Shown here: positions 25,108 to 35,181 of the stretch, in pieces
Layout: each line of letters opens with the position of its first letter
How positions within the stretch are numbered: the stretch's first letter is position 1
DNA from: Immundisolibacterales bacterium
Lineage (GTDB): Bacteria > Pseudomonadota > Gammaproteobacteria > HK1
Direction: 5' to 3'
Length of the DNA stretch: 64,000 bases
NCBI GenBank assembly: GCA_026712715.1
Contig: JAPOPW010000070.1
Location: 1 to 64,000 of the forward strand
Made by a program: the position numbers and the translations under genes
Notes under the pieces: model-generated
Databases searched by the model: none
What the model was told of the DNA's origin: nothing
What the model saw: only the letters and a program-made list of their open reading frames with translations

Positions 25108-26184
25108 TTACCTTCTTGACGCGGCGACAGAGTTGCGCTCGACCAATTCGCACTCGAGCTTCGTCACCGGAAAAGGGCCATCGCGCAACGCTGGCGGGTG
25201 ATAATGTTGCTCGACAACCCAACGCCCCATGGCCCGATGAGGGAGATTCATCGTCGTCAGGGGCGGGAAGAGATGCCGCGAGATCTCCTCGTCGTCGTAA
25301 CCAACAACCGACATGTCGGCGGGGATTGAGTAGCCGGACTCCTTCAGTGCCTCGTAACAGCCGATCGCCATGCGATCGTTCTGGCAGAAAATCGCGGTCG
25401 GCGTCCGGTCGAGTTTCAGGAGCTTCATGGTCCCGTTGAACCCGGCGCTGGCAGACCAGTCTCCTTCAATGACCAGCCCAGGATCGAAGGGAAGGTCTGC
25501 CGTTGCCAGCGCCCTCCGGTAACCGGTCAACCGATCCCCGCTCGCCTCCATGTAGCTCTCGCCCGTGATGGTGCCGATTCGCGTGTGCCCGGCATCAAGC
25601 AGAACGTTCGTCGCGCGCTGTCCACCGGCGATCTCGCTCGGCACGACTGCTGGACGAGCATTGTCCTTGGAATGGCAATTGAGGAGATAGACCGGGATGT
25701 CGGTCGCCTTCAATGAATCGGGAAGGATGACCTCGCGGGTGTGGACGCAGGCATAGATGATTGCCTCGACTTCCTGCTCGATCAGGAGCGAGAGCGTCTT
25801 CGGTTCGATACTCGGATCGTTCTGGGTCTCCGCAGCGAGGACCACCGCACCGGTGCCGGCAGCCGCTTGGCGAACACCCATGAACGCCGCGGGAGATTCC
25901 CAGCTCGTTGCCAGGCTGTCCACGACGAAGGCGATGACGTTCTTCGTCACCAAATTGGTTTCCGCACGCGCGGTGGCCGGGACCCCCTCGTACCCGAGCT
26001 CTTCGGCGACGCGCTTCACCCGCTCCCTCGTCGCCTCGGAGACCTGGACCGACGCGTTGTTGTTGAGAACGAAGGAGACGGTCGACTGGGAGCAGCCGGC
26101 GACCCGCGCGACATCGGTCATGGTCACCCGGCGGCGACCTCGTACCCGGCCCACTCCAATCGTTCGTGACTTCGGTTCGTCCAC
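25108..26184 (-). CDS. LacI-family transcriptional regulator
   Basis: A 358-residue LacI/GalR-type repressor. The N-terminal helix-turn-helix reads TMTDVARVAGCSQSTVSFVL, followed by the hinge helix region ERVKRVAEELGY. The rest is a periplasmic-binding-protein-like sugar sensor (NVIAFVVDSL, GHTRIGTITG, PTAIFCQNDRMAIGCYEAL, MSVVGYDDEE). GTG 26184 is chosen because GGGAG lies eight bases upstream. It is divergent from the ytfQ-like importer across 173 bases, so it most likely controls that operon in response to the imported sugar. Confidence 0.9.
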   Translation of the reverse strand: MDEPKSRTIGVGRVRGRRRVTMTDVARVAGCSQSTVSFVLNNNASVQVSEATRERVKRVAEELGYEGVPATARAETNLVTKNVIAFVVDSLATSWESPAAFMGVRQAAAGTGAVVLAAETQNDPSIEPKTLSLLIEQEVEAIIYACVHTREVILPDSLKATDIPVYLLNCHSKDNARPAVVPSEIAGGQRATNVLLDAGHTRIGTITGESYMEASGDRLTGYRRALATADLPFDPGLVIEGDWSASAGFNGTMKLLKLDRTPTAIFCQNDRMAIGCYEALKESGYSIPADMSVVGYDDEEISRHLFPPLTTMNLPHRAMGRWVVEQHYHPPALRDGPFPVTKLECELVERNSVAASRR

Positions 26185-26357
26185 CGCACCTGCTCCCTTG
26201 TTCTTGAAATGTGATTGATCTACCGGAATTATTTCACACCTCTGAGGGAAAACCCCTTGACCACGGAACAAGATAATAAATATTTATTGACTAACTTGAA
26301 ACCGTCGTGTCTACTCGACCTGCGGCGGACTGCGCCGCCGGGAAACAGGAGAGGACC
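26185..26357. promoter_or_regulatory. Divergent control region of regulator and sugar importer
   Basis: An AT-rich island in GC-rich surroundings. It holds a perfect 14-bp palindrome AATAAATATTTATT at 26275-26288 and a TTGACC at 26257-26262 followed after 17 bases by ATATTT, a weak but correctly spaced promoter pair overlapping the palindrome. A second TTGACT at 26287-26292 overlaps its right edge. LacI-type operators normally have a central CG, so the palindrome may be promoter structure rather than the operator itself. Confidence 0.5.
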
Positions 26358-27335
26358 ATGACGACTCGAATCGCTCGAACGATCGCGATAGCCGCCGGAG
26401 CGGCTCTCTTCGCGTCAGGTGTACTCGCCGCCGATCTGCCGCCCCTGGCCAAGAAGGATCGCTACAAGGTCGGCTTCGCGCAGATGGAGAGCAACAATCC
26501 GTGGCGAATCGCCGAGACCAAATCCTTTCATGACACCGCCGACACGTGCGGCTGGGACCTCATTGCCACCGATGCGGCGGGGTCCGCGGCCAAGCAGGTC
26601 GCAGACGTTGATTCGATGATTGCGCAGGGCATCGACGTGCTGTTCCTGCCCCCCCGCGAAGAGAAGCCATTGGTGCCGGCAGTCATGAAGGCCAGGGCGG
26701 CGGGAATTCCCACGTTCCTGGTCGACCGCTCCGTCGATCCCAACGTGGTCAAGGCCGGAACACACTTCGTCGCATTCCTGGGTTCGGACTTCGTCGATCA
26801 GGGTCGGCGTGTCGCCGAATGGACACTGGAGAACTTCCCAGGCGACACGGGCATCATCGTCGAACTGGAAGGAACGACCGGCTCCTCCCCAGCGAACGAC
26901 CGAAAGAAAGGCTTCGACGACGTGATGGCCATGCACGACAACATGACCATCGTCGCATCCCAGAGCGGCGACTTTGCGCGGGACCTCGGGCGTCAGGTGA
27001 TGGAGACACTGCTTCAGGCGCACCCCGAGGTGAACATCGTCTATGCCCACAACGACGAGATGGCCATTGGCGCCATCCAGGCGCTGGAACTCGCTGGCCG
27101 CAAGCCGGGCGGGGACGTGCTCGTCGTGTCGATCGACGGAACCCGTGACGCGCTGCAGGCCATCATCGACGGCAAGATGGGAGTAACGGTCGAGTCCTCG
27201 CCCTTCTTCGGGCCGCTCGCCTGCGAGACCATGATGCGCTACGTGAACGGCGAGACCATCGAACCCTGGGTCAAGGTCGAGGACCGCATCTTCACCAAGG
27301 CGAACGCCGCGGATCACATCGACGAAGCGTATTGA
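26358..27335 (+). CDS. ytfQ: Sugar ABC transporter substrate-binding protein, YtfQ-like
   Basis: A 325-residue periplasmic binding protein of the ribose/galactofuranose class. It has a signal peptide (residues 1-24, ending GVLAAD). The mature part follows E. coli YtfQ, which binds galactofuranose: VGFAQMESNNPWRIAETK, FLVDRSVD, the segment with NDRKKGFDDV, SQSGDFARDLGRQVME, YAHNDEMAIGAIQAL and SIDGTRDALQAI. AGGAGAGGACC precedes the ATG. First gene of a four-gene importer, followed by a strong hairpin that probably makes it the most abundant product. Exact sugar (galactofuranose, arabinofuranose or other) unproven. Confidence 0.87.
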   Translation: MTTRIARTIAIAAGAALFASGVLAADLPPLAKKDRYKVGFAQMESNNPWRIAETKSFHDTADTCGWDLIATDAAGSAAKQVADVDSMIAQGIDVLFLPPREEKPLVPAVMKARAAGIPTFLVDRSVDPNVVKAGTHFVAFLGSDFVDQGRRVAEWTLENFPGDTGIIVELEGTTGSSPANDRKKGFDDVMAMHDNMTIVASQSGDFARDLGRQVMETLLQAHPEVNIVYAHNDEMAIGAIQALELAGRKPGGDVLVVSIDGTRDALQAIIDGKMGVTVESSPFFGPLACETMMRYVNGETIEPWVKVEDRIFTKANAADHIDEAY

Positions 27336-27357
27336 TCTCCGCCCCCCAAGCCTGATG

Positions 27358-27387
27358 GGGACGGGACCACGGCTGCGGTCCCGTCCC
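27358..27387 (+). terminator. Intra-operon hairpin after ytfQ
   Basis: GGGACGGGACC (27358-27368) pairs perfectly with GGTCCCGTCCC (27377-27387) around an 8-base loop. There is no T-run. It sits between the binding-protein gene and the ATPase gene, where such stems typically slow 3' decay or partly terminate transcription. Confidence 0.6.
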
Positions 27388-27409
27388 TCTCGTGGCAAGC
27401 TGTCGTGCC

Positions 27410-28933
27410 ATGTCCCCGCTCCTGTCGATGTCGGGTATCGAAAAGGCATTCTCCGGGGTTGCCGCGCTCACTTCGGCGAGCCTCGAGATCGCACCCGGCG
27501 AAGTGCACGCCCTCATCGGACAGAACGGCGCCGGTAAATCCACACTCGTCAAGATTCTGACCGGAGTCTATCGGCGCGACGACGGCGACATCCGGTTCGA
27601 CGGTCGACCCTCCCGGATCTCAAGCCCGCGCGAGGCCCAGGAGAACGGCATCTCGACCATCTATCAGGAGCTGAACCTGGTCCCGCTTCGCAGCGTCACG
27701 GAGAACGTGACGATGGGGTACGAGCCGCGCGGACGAAGCGGGTTCATCCAGTGGGGCAACGCGCACCGGCGAACACGGGAAATTCTTTCGCGCTTCAGTA
27801 TCGATGTCGACGTCAAGGCGCCGCTCGGCGCCTGCTCGACCGCCATCCAGCAGCTCGTCGCCATCGCGCGCGCCATCTCGCTGAACGCCAAGCTGGTCAT
27901 CATGGACGAGCCGACCTCCTCGCTAGACGATCACGAGGTCGATGTGCTGTTCGGGGTCGTGCGCACGCTGAGGGAGTCCGGCGTCTCGGTGCTCTACATC
28001 TCGCACCACCTCGACGAGCTGTTCCAGATCTGCGACCGGGTGACGGTCATGCGCGATGGCCGGACCGTGGCCTGCAAGACCATCGCGGAGACGGACAAGG
28101 TCGAGCTGATCGCGGACATGCTCGGCCGAGACGTCGAGGACATCGCGGCCGCCGGGATGACCGATCTCGGCGGCGGGGAAGGTGACCGCACCCGTGGAGA
28201 GATCTTGCTCGAGGCGAACGCAATCGCCACGGGCCGGCGCCTCAGAAAGCTCGACCTTTCGCTTCGCCGGGGTGAGATCGTCGGCCTGGGCGGACTCCTC
28301 GGCTCCGGGCGCACCGAGGCCGCGCGGGCACTGTTCGGAGTCGATGCGCTCAGCGCCGGCACGATTACCCTGCGGGGCACCCGCGGCGCGCCGGAGAATC
28401 CCGCCGCCGCAATCGCGGCCGGCCTGGGCTATCTCACCGAAGACCGAAAGGCCGAGGGCATCGTGCCCGAGATGTCCGTGCGCGAGAATCTGACCCTGGC
28501 GCTTGTGCCCAGGCTGACGGGATTTCTCGGCCGTATCCGGCGCGGCCACGAGCTCGAGATTGTTGCCGAATTCATCAGGGCCCTCGACATCAAGACCGCC
28601 GACCTGGACCAGCCGATCCGCGAGCTGTCGGGAGGCAACCAGCAGAAGGTGCTCCTGGCGCGGTGGCTGGCGACGGAGCCCGAGCTGCTGATCCTGGACG
28701 AACCGACCCGCGGCGTCGACGTGGGTGCAAAGCTCGAGATTCAGTCCATAGTGCGGCAGTACGTGGACAAGGGGTTCGGCGTCATCCTGATCTCGTCGGA
28801 GTTCGAGGAGCTTGTCGAGGGCGCGGACCGAATCGTGGTACTGCGCGATGGCCGCTCCGTGACAGTCCTCGAAAACCCGGGCATCACGCAAGATGCGCTG
28901 GTGAGGTCGATTGCCCAACACGACGATTCGTGA
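27410..28933 (+). CDS. ytfR: Sugar ABC transporter ATP-binding protein, YtfR-like
   Basis: A 507-residue tandem ATPase of the RbsA/YtfR type. The first domain has a normal Walker A (GQNGAGKST) and Walker B (LVIMDEPTSSLD), but its signature is degenerate (STAIQQLVAIARAIS). The second has a degenerate Walker A (GLLGSGRTE) and normal LSGGNQQK and LLILDEPTRGVD. This pattern is usual for carbohydrate uptake importers of this class. ATG 27410 matches the family start; GTG 27392 is an alternative. It overlaps the following permease gene by GTGA. Confidence 0.9.
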   Translation: MSPLLSMSGIEKAFSGVAALTSASLEIAPGEVHALIGQNGAGKSTLVKILTGVYRRDDGDIRFDGRPSRISSPREAQENGISTIYQELNLVPLRSVTENVTMGYEPRGRSGFIQWGNAHRRTREILSRFSIDVDVKAPLGACSTAIQQLVAIARAISLNAKLVIMDEPTSSLDDHEVDVLFGVVRTLRESGVSVLYISHHLDELFQICDRVTVMRDGRTVACKTIAETDKVELIADMLGRDVEDIAAAGMTDLGGGEGDRTRGEILLEANAIATGRRLRKLDLSLRRGEIVGLGGLLGSGRTEAARALFGVDALSAGTITLRGTRGAPENPAAAIAAGLGYLTEDRKAEGIVPEMSVRENLTLALVPRLTGFLGRIRRGHELEIVAEFIRALDIKTADLDQPIRELSGGNQQKVLLARWLATEPELLILDEPTRGVDVGAKLEIQSIVRQYVDKGFGVILISSEFEELVEGADRIVVLRDGRSVTVLENPGITQDALVRSIAQHDDS

Positions 28934-29940
28934 GCATGCGCACCGGGACCCGCAGTGAGACAAGCCCGCGCGGACGGCCCAGCCCCGACGTTTCGTGGTT
29001 GCGGTTGATTCGCCGACACGGCACGGTTGCAGCGCTCCTCGCGTTGGTGATCTTCAACGCGCTCGTAACCCCGAATTTCCTTCAACTGCAGACCCTGTTC
29101 GTCAACATCAGCCAGGTAGCGACGATCGCCATCGTCGCCACCGGGATGGCCCTCGTCATCGCTACCGAGGGCATCGATCTGTCGGTCGGCGCGGTGATGG
29201 CCCTCGCAGGCGCGCTCGCACCGCTCATCTTCATGTCGACGTTTGGCGTGGAGCATCCAGTGCTCGGTTTGACGGCCGCATTCGTGCTGCCACTGACGGT
29301 CGCGGCTGCCTGCGGCCTGTTCAACGGGGTGATGGTCAGCTTCCTCGGGATCCAGCCGATCATCGCGACCCTCATCCTGTTCATCTCCGGGCGTGGAATT
29401 GCACAGGTCTTGACCAACGGCAACCTGCAGACATTCTCCAACCCGGCCTTCAGCTATCTGGGAACGGGCAAGATCCTGGGGCTGCCATTCCAGGGTTGGC
29501 TCACGCTCGCGCTCGCTGCCGCGATCTCGTGGCTGGTGACCCGAACGGTGTTCGGGCGCTACCTGCTCGCGATCGGGGGCAACGAGCGCGCCGCCAGCCT
29601 TGCCGGCGCACCGGTGCGTCCGGTCAAGATCGGCGCCTACGTCATCTGTGCAATCCTCGCGGGGATCGCCGGTTTGATTGTCGTCGCGATCAACTCCGCC
29701 TCGGATGCCGCTCGCAATGGGAACCTGATGGAGCTGGACGCCATCGCCGCAGCGGTGGTGGGCGGAGCGGTCCTGCAGGGCGGCCGCGCTCCAATCTTCG
29801 GAGCGGTCCTGGGAGCGGTCATCATCCAGTTGGTCAAGTACACCCTGCTCGCCAACGGGGTAGCGGACGAAGTCGCGCTGATCGTCAAGGCGGTCATCAT
29901 CGTGCTGGCGGTCTATCTGCAGCAGACACGCAGGGAATAG
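28930..29940 (+). CDS. ytfT: Sugar ABC transporter permease 1, YtfT-like
   Basis: A 336-residue inner-membrane permease of the RbsC/YtfT family with about ten hydrophobic segments. It has the conserved TEGIDLSVGAVMALAG near the second membrane segment and the C-terminal GAVLQGGRAPIFGAVLGA motif. GTG 28930 overlaps the ATPase stop (GTGA); ATG 28936 is the alternative. It ends six bases before the second permease gene, and the two would form a heterodimer. Confidence 0.88.
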   Translation: MSMRTGTRSETSPRGRPSPDVSWLRLIRRHGTVAALLALVIFNALVTPNFLQLQTLFVNISQVATIAIVATGMALVIATEGIDLSVGAVMALAGALAPLIFMSTFGVEHPVLGLTAAFVLPLTVAAACGLFNGVMVSFLGIQPIIATLILFISGRGIAQVLTNGNLQTFSNPAFSYLGTGKILGLPFQGWLTLALAAAISWLVTRTVFGRYLLAIGGNERAASLAGAPVRPVKIGAYVICAILAGIAGLIVVAINSASDAARNGNLMELDAIAAAVVGGAVLQGGRAPIFGAVLGAVIIQLVKYTLLANGVADEVALIVKAVIIVLAVYLQQTRRE

Positions 29941-29945
29941 CAGCG

Positions 29946-30953
29946 GTGCCAGGACCGGACGCTTTCGACCTCAGGAGGTACTTGCGCGGCAACACGCGGA
30001 CGAACGGTGTGTGGCTCGCGCTCGCGGTGCTCATCGTGTTCGGTCTGCTGCGGTACGAGAACTTCGGCAGCGCCTACAACATTGCATCGTTTCTCAACTA
30101 CAACTCGATGTTCATCCTGATCGCGATTGGCATGTGCTTCGTGATCATGACCGGCGGGATCGATCTTTCGGTGGGTTCGGTAGCCGCGTTCGCATCTGTG
30201 GTCGCGGCCTATCTCAGCCCCTACGGACTGGAAGTCGCCCTGCCCGGCGGAGTGCTGGCTGGCGTCGGGTTTGGCGCGGTCCATGCCTTTGCAATTGTCG
30301 TCATGCGCGTTCCCCCGTTCATCACCACGCTTGCCGGCATGCTGGCCGCCAAGGGCGGAGCGCTGGTGTTGAGCGGCGCCAAGACCATCGCCGTCGATTG
30401 GGGCAGCAACTTCACCAAGCTCGGAATGGAAAACGCTCTTGGCGTGCTGCCGTGGACCATCGTCATCGTCGCGGGCGTAGGCCTGACGGCCTGGTGCGTG
30501 CTCGAGCGGACCTCGCTCGGACGCACGGTCCTAGCCATCGGCGACAGCGAGGAAGCCTCGACTCTGATGGGCCTTCGAGTCAACCGTGCGAAGGTGTTCG
30601 TCTATCTGTTCAGCGGCGGCTGTGCGGGCCTTGCGGGGGTATTCCTTGCCTCGGGTTTCGGGGCGGGGCAACCGCTGGAAGGGTTGGGCTGGGAACTCGC
30701 GGCGATCGCCTCGGTCGTGGTCGGTGGAACGCTGTTGACCGGCGGTCTCGGATCAGTCCCGGCAACAGTGGCCGGCGCCTTGCTGCTCGGTCTTGTTTTC
30801 AACATCTTGAACTTCGAGAACGGGCGCGGCACCATCAGCCTGAGTGCCTATTGGCAGCTCGTCATCAGGGGCGCCTTCCTGCTCGTTGTCATTCTCCTGC
30901 AGACGCGAATGTCCGGTGGACACGACGCCGCGGATGCCCGCGTACCTGATTGA
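29946..30953 (+). CDS. yjfF: Sugar ABC transporter permease 2, YjfF-like
   Basis: A 335-residue permease of the same family. MTGGIDLSVGSVAAFASVV and VVVGGTLLTGGLGSVPATVAGAL are the conserved blocks. The separate second permease is what distinguishes the ytfQRT-yjfF layout from single-permease ribose systems. GTG 29946 begins five bases after the ytfT stop. It closes the operon. Confidence 0.86.
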   Translation: MPGPDAFDLRRYLRGNTRTNGVWLALAVLIVFGLLRYENFGSAYNIASFLNYNSMFILIAIGMCFVIMTGGIDLSVGSVAAFASVVAAYLSPYGLEVALPGGVLAGVGFGAVHAFAIVVMRVPPFITTLAGMLAAKGGALVLSGAKTIAVDWGSNFTKLGMENALGVLPWTIVIVAGVGLTAWCVLERTSLGRTVLAIGDSEEASTLMGLRVNRAKVFVYLFSGGCAGLAGVFLASGFGAGQPLEGLGWELAAIASVVVGGTLLTGGLGSVPATVAGALLLGLVFNILNFENGRGTISLSAYWQLVIRGAFLLVVILLQTRMSGGHDAADARVPD

Positions 30954-31253
30954 CCACTTCCGTGAGTCGTCTTTCAACTGAGTCATATACGCAACAAGAC
31001 GTCCCTTGGGCCGCATCTGTCCGGCGTAGCTCCCGCCGCGCGTTCTCAGACCCGGTCCCAGATGGTGGGTCTTGGCTGAGCGCGAGACCCCGACATCGTT
31101 CGGAAAACTCGTCGTCGTACGCGCCCGAAGCCCGTGCCTGCGTTCGTCTCCCGTCGATGAGGTGGCTCGGAGAGCCGGTGTGCGGCACCCGGCGTGCCGC
31201 CCGCTATACTCCGGCGCCTGGACCGCCCAGTTCACCCGGCCCGCCCGGTACGG
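30954..31253. other. Intergenic region between sugar importer and reductase gene
   Basis: About 300 bases with only composition-driven short frames. TATACT at 31205-31210, 44 bases before the next ATG, is a possible -10 with no convincing -35. No stem with a T-run was found after yjfF. Confidence 0.45.
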
Positions 31254-32333
31254 ATGCCCGACTCCCGCTCCATCTCCGCCGCGTTTCCCGGCCGTCCCGT
31301 ACCGGCCGACCTCGCGGTATTCGACGTCGCGCTGGACCCCGAGGGACCCGTGTTCTCGGCCGGGCCGGACGAATCCGTCCTCGACGCGGCGCTGCGCCAG
31401 GGCGTGCCTCTTCCCTACGGTTGCCGCAACGGAGCGTGCGGGGCGTGCCGGGCACGGATTCTCGACGGAAAGGTCCACTTTCCGGATGAAGCGGAGCTGC
31501 GCGGCCTCACCGAGCGCGAGACCCGGGCCGGGTGGACCCTGCTATGCCAGGCGCGGGCCTCGTCCGACCTTCGCATCGCCTCGCTCGCGGAGGGCGCCGG
31601 GCCGGCCGTTCGCACCCTTCCCGCCCGAGTCGCATCCAGAACGCGGCTCGCCCACGACGTGATGGAGCTCCGCCTCGAGCTTCCCCCCACCGAACGCCTC
31701 CAGTACCGAGCCGGGCAGTACGTCGACATCCTCCTGCGGGACGGGCGCCGGCGCGCGTTCTCCCTCGCCAACTGCCCGGCGGACGACGCGCACCTCGTGC
31801 TCCACATCCGCCACGTGCCGGGCGGCGCCTTCTCCGGACAGGTGTTCGAGACGCTCGGCGAGCGCGCCCTCCTTCGGCTGCAGGGCCCGCTCGGGAGCTT
31901 CCACCTGCGCACCGACTCCGATCGCCCGGCCGTCTTCCTTGCGGGGGGCACCGGCTTTGCACCGATCAAGGCCATCATCGAGAATGCGCTGCTGGCACCA
32001 TTGAGACGCGAGATGCACCTCTACTGGGGAGTCCGCACCGAACGGGACCTGTACCTGCCCGACCTGCCGCGGGAGTGGGCAAATGCGCACTCGAGGCTGC
32101 ACTTCGTACCGGTGCTTTCGGAGCCCGATCCGGGGTGGACCGGACGCACCGGCCTGGTCCACGAGGCGATCCTCGCCGACTTTCCGGACCTCGCCGGACA
32201 CGAGGTCTACGCGAGCGGCCCACCTCCCATGGTGTCGGCAGCGCGGGAGATCTTTCCCGAGCTCGGGCTGGACCTCGAGCACCTCCACTTCGATTCATTC
32301 GACTACGCATACGAGACCGGACACGATGGCTGA
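31254..32333 (+). CDS. 2Fe-2S NAD(P)H-flavin reductase (AscD/glucoseen reductase-like)
   Basis: A 359-residue three-domain electron-transfer protein. The N-terminal plant-type ferredoxin domain has [14 protein letters not shown] plus the fourth Cys in LLCQA. Next come a flavin domain ([21 protein letters not shown]) and an NAD(P)H domain ([26 protein letters not shown]). It resembles proteins annotated as CDP-6-deoxy-delta-3,4-glucoseen reductases, although no dideoxysugar genes are nearby, so that name should not be taken literally. Its last eight bases overlap the upstream leuS start. Confidence 0.85.
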   Translation: MPDSRSISAAFPGRPVPADLAVFDVALDPEGPVFSAGPDESVLDAALRQGVPLPYGCRNGACGACRARILDGKVHFPDEAELRGLTERETRAGWTLLCQARASSDLRIASLAEGAGPAVRTLPARVASRTRLAHDVMELRLELPPTERLQYRAGQYVDILLRDGRRRAFSLANCPADDAHLVLHIRHVPGGAFSGQVFETLGERALLRLQGPLGSFHLRTDSDRPAVFLAGGTGFAPIKAIIENALLAPLRREMHLYWGVRTERDLYLPDLPREWANAHSRLHFVPVLSEPDPGWTGRTGLVHEAILADFPDLAGHEVYASGPPPMVSAAREIFPELGLDLEHLHFDSFDYAYETGHDG

Positions 32334-35019
32334 GGGCACGGCAGAGGGCGTCGGCGCGATGGACCACGGGGAGAACGCCGGCACCGCGGCCGCCGGATCC
32401 GCCCGTCCCCCGGCGGGGAACGGCAGCGCGCCCTCCCTCCCGGAGCGCTACGACCCCGCGGCGGTCGAAACGGCGGCGCAGGCCTTCTGGGACGAGACGG
32501 ATACCTTCCGGGTCACCGAGGACCCGTCGCGCGAGAAGTTCTACTGCCTCTCGATGTTCCCGTACCCGAGCGGGCGCCTGCACATGGGCCACGTCCGCAA
32601 CTACACGATCGGCGACGTCGTCTCGCGCTACCAGCGGATGCGCGGCAGGAACGTGCTCCAGCCGATGGGCTGGGACGCCTTCGGGCTGCCCGCGGAGAAC
32701 GCTGCGATCGAGAACCGGGTTCCGCCCGCGAAGTGGACCTACCGCAACATCGCGGACATGAAGGCGCAGCTCCGCCGGCTCGGCTTCGGCTACGACTGGT
32801 CGCGCGAGTTCGCCACCTGCACCCCCGACTACTACCGGTGGGAGCAGTGGATGTTCGCCCGGATGTACGAGAAGGGCCTCGCCTACAAGCGCAACGCGGA
32901 GGTGAACTGGGACCCGGTCGAGGGAACCGTGCTCGCCAACGAGCAGGTCATCGACGGGCGCGGCTGGCGCTCGGGCGCCCCGGTGGAACGGCGCGAGATC
33001 CCCCACTGGTTCCTCAAGATCACGGACTACGCCGAAGAGCTCCTCGCGGGGCTCGACGGCATCGGCTGGCCGGATGCGGTCAAGACGATGCAGCGCAACT
33101 GGATCGGGCGCTCGGAGGGCGTCGAGTTCGACTTCGCGCCGGCCGGCGGGGGGGCGCCCGTCACCGTGTTCACGACCCGCCCCGACACCATCTTCGGCGC
33201 CACCTACATGGCCGTCGCGACCGGGCACCCGCTCGCGGCGGAGGCGGCCGCGGCGGATCCGGCGGTCGCCTCGTTCATCGAGGAGTGCCGGCGGATGGAG
33301 ACTTCCGAAGCGTCGCTCGAGACCATGGACAAGCAGGGCATCGCCATCGGCCGCAACGCGATCCACCCGATGACCGGCGAGGAGATCCCGATCTGGATCG
33401 CGAACTTCGTCCTGATGAGCTACGGCACGGGCGCGATCATGGCCGTGCCGGGCCACGACCACCGCGACCACGAGTTCGCGACGCAGTACGGTCTGCCCGT
33501 CACCCAGGTCATCCGCCCGGCGGACGGCGAAGACCTCGACATCGCCGCCGGAGCGTTCGTCGAGCCGGGGATCGTGATGAACTCCGGGCAGTTCGACGGC
33601 ATGACCTCGGCCGCCGCGTTCGAGGCGATCGCCGACTGGCTGGAGACCACGGGAAAGGGCCGGCGCACCGTCAACTACCGGCTGCGCGACTGGGGGGTGT
33701 CCCGGCAACGCTACTGGGGCTGCCCGGTCCCCGTCATCACGAGCGAGAAGAGGGGCGAGCGGCCGGTGCCCGCGGAGCGTCTCCCGGTCGTGCTCCCGGA
33801 GGACGTGAACGTCTCGGGGGGCGGCTCCCCGCTCGCCACCCTGCCCGAGTTCGTCGAGACGACGGACCCCGAGACCGGCGATCCGGCGCGGCGCGACACC
33901 GACACCTTCGACACGTTCATGGAGTCCTCGTGGTACCACGCCCGCTTCGCCAGCCCGGACTGCGACACCGGGATGGTCGACGCGAGGGCGGACTACTGGC
34001 TGCCCGTGGACCTCTACATCGGCGGGATCGAGCACGCGATCCTGCACCTCATGTACGCCCGCTTCTTCCACAAGGTCATGCGCGACGAGGGCCTCATCGA
34101 GAGCGACGAGCCGTTCGCGAACCTTCTCACCCAGGGCATGGTGCTCAACGAGACGTTCTACCGCGGCGACCCGAACGGCGGAGCGACGTACTACTCGCCG
34201 ATGGATGTGGACATGGAGCGGGACGACAAGGGACGCGTGACGGGAGCGCGGCTCACCGCGGACGGCGAGGCGGTCACGGTGGGACGGCTCGAGAAGATGT
34301 CGAAGTCCAAGAACAACGGCATCGATCCCGCGGACATGGTCGGGCGCTACGGAGCGGACACGATCCGGCTCTACATGATGATGCAGAGCCCGCCGTACCA
34401 GACCCTCGAGTGGAGCGACGCGGCGGTCGAGGGGGCCTTCCGCTTCCTGCGGCGATTGTGGCGGATGGTGGCGGACCACGTCGCGGCGGGGCCGGTCGCC
34501 GACCTCGCCACGGATCGGCTCACCCCGGACCAGCGCGCCCTGCGGCGGAAGATCCACGAGACGATCGCGAAGGCGGGCGACGACGTGGGACGACGCTACA
34601 CCTTCAACACCGCCATCGCGGCGGTCATCGAGATGCTGAACGCGCTTCGTGCCCGCGACGACGCGACGCCGCAGGGACGCGCGCTCCACCGCGAGGGCCT
34701 GCGCGCCGCAATCCTGCTGCTCGCGCCGGTGGTGCCGCATGTCGCGCACGCCCTGTGGCCCGCGCTCGGCGGGGAAGGACCGGTGGTGGACGCGGGCTGG
34801 CCGGAGGCGGACCCGACCGCCCTCCAGCGTGATACCGTAACCCTCGTGGTCCAGATCAACGGCAAGCTGCGGGGCCGGGTGAACGTTCCGGCGGGCGCGG
34901 AACGCGACGAGGCGGAAGCGGCGGCGCGCGCGAACCCCAACGTGGCCCGCCACCTCGAAGGCAGGTCGGCGCGGAAGGTCATCCTGGTGCCCGACCGGCT
35001 CCTCAACATCGTAGTGTGA
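32326..35019 (+). CDS. leuS: Leucyl-tRNA synthetase
   Basis: An 897-residue class I synthetase that charges tRNA-Leu. The HIGH-type motif is [13 protein letters not shown] and the KMSKS loop is MSKSKNNG. The CP1 editing domain is present, with [13 protein letters not shown] and [16 protein letters not shown]. The bacterial start of the family ([18 protein letters not shown]) lies ~40 residues in, so the protein has a longer than usual, Gly/Ala/Pro-rich N-terminus if ATG 32326 is used; ATG 32359 is equally possible. Its stop overlaps the following small ORF (GTGA). Confidence 0.96.
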   Translation: MAEGTAEGVGAMDHGENAGTAAAGSARPPAGNGSAPSLPERYDPAAVETAAQAFWDETDTFRVTEDPSREKFYCLSMFPYPSGRLHMGHVRNYTIGDVVSRYQRMRGRNVLQPMGWDAFGLPAENAAIENRVPPAKWTYRNIADMKAQLRRLGFGYDWSREFATCTPDYYRWEQWMFARMYEKGLAYKRNAEVNWDPVEGTVLANEQVIDGRGWRSGAPVERREIPHWFLKITDYAEELLAGLDGIGWPDAVKTMQRNWIGRSEGVEFDFAPAGGGAPVTVFTTRPDTIFGATYMAVATGHPLAAEAAAADPAVASFIEECRRMETSEASLETMDKQGIAIGRNAIHPMTGEEIPIWIANFVLMSYGTGAIMAVPGHDHRDHEFATQYGLPVTQVIRPADGEDLDIAAGAFVEPGIVMNSGQFDGMTSAAAFEAIADWLETTGKGRRTVNYRLRDWGVSRQRYWGCPVPVITSEKRGERPVPAERLPVVLPEDVNVSGGGSPLATLPEFVETTDPETGDPARRDTDTFDTFMESSWYHARFASPDCDTGMVDARADYWLPVDLYIGGIEHAILHLMYARFFHKVMRDEGLIESDEPFANLLTQGMVLNETFYRGDPNGGATYYSPMDVDMERDDKGRVTGARLTADGEAVTVGRLEKMSKSKNNGIDPADMVGRYGADTIRLYMMMQSPPYQTLEWSDAAVEGAFRFLRRLWRMVADHVAAGPVADLATDRLTPDQRALRRKIHETIAKAGDDVGRRYTFNTAIAAVIEMLNALRARDDATPQGRALHREGLRAAILLLAPVVPHVAHALWPALGGEGPVVDAGWPEADPTALQRDTVTLVVQINGKLRGRVNVPAGAERDEAEAAARANPNVARHLEGRSARKVILVPDRLLNIVV

Positions 35020-35180
35020 CGTGGGAAGTGCTGCGCTTCTCGCTCTGGACCATCGGCGCCGTCGGGGCCGCCTCCGCCGTCGGACTCGCCGGCTGCGGCT
35101 TCGTTCCGGGGCTCGATCCCTGGCTCGATACGCGATCGTGCCTCACGATCGGCTTCATCGCCGGGAAATTCCTGGGTTGA
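35016..35180 (+). CDS. Small hydrophobic protein, 54 residues, between leuS and lptE
   Basis: A 54-codon frame beginning GTG that overlaps the leuS stop (GTGA) and ends one base before the lptE ATG. The protein has one hydrophobic stretch ([19 protein letters not shown]) followed by CGF, so it looks like either a single-pass membrane peptide or a lipoprotein with an AGC lipobox. Perfect packing between two coupled genes argues that it is translated. No homologue is recognised. It could instead be a decayed gene that persists as a coupling frame. Confidence 0.5.
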   Translation: MTWEVLRFSLWTIGAVGAASAVGLAGCGFVPGLDPWLDTRSCLTIGFIAGKFLG

Positions 35181-35181
35181 C

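Noticed and set aside
31254-32333. Literal role in CDP-dideoxysugar synthesis
   Set aside because: The name is a common database label for this reductase architecture; no sugar-nucleotide genes are present in the window.
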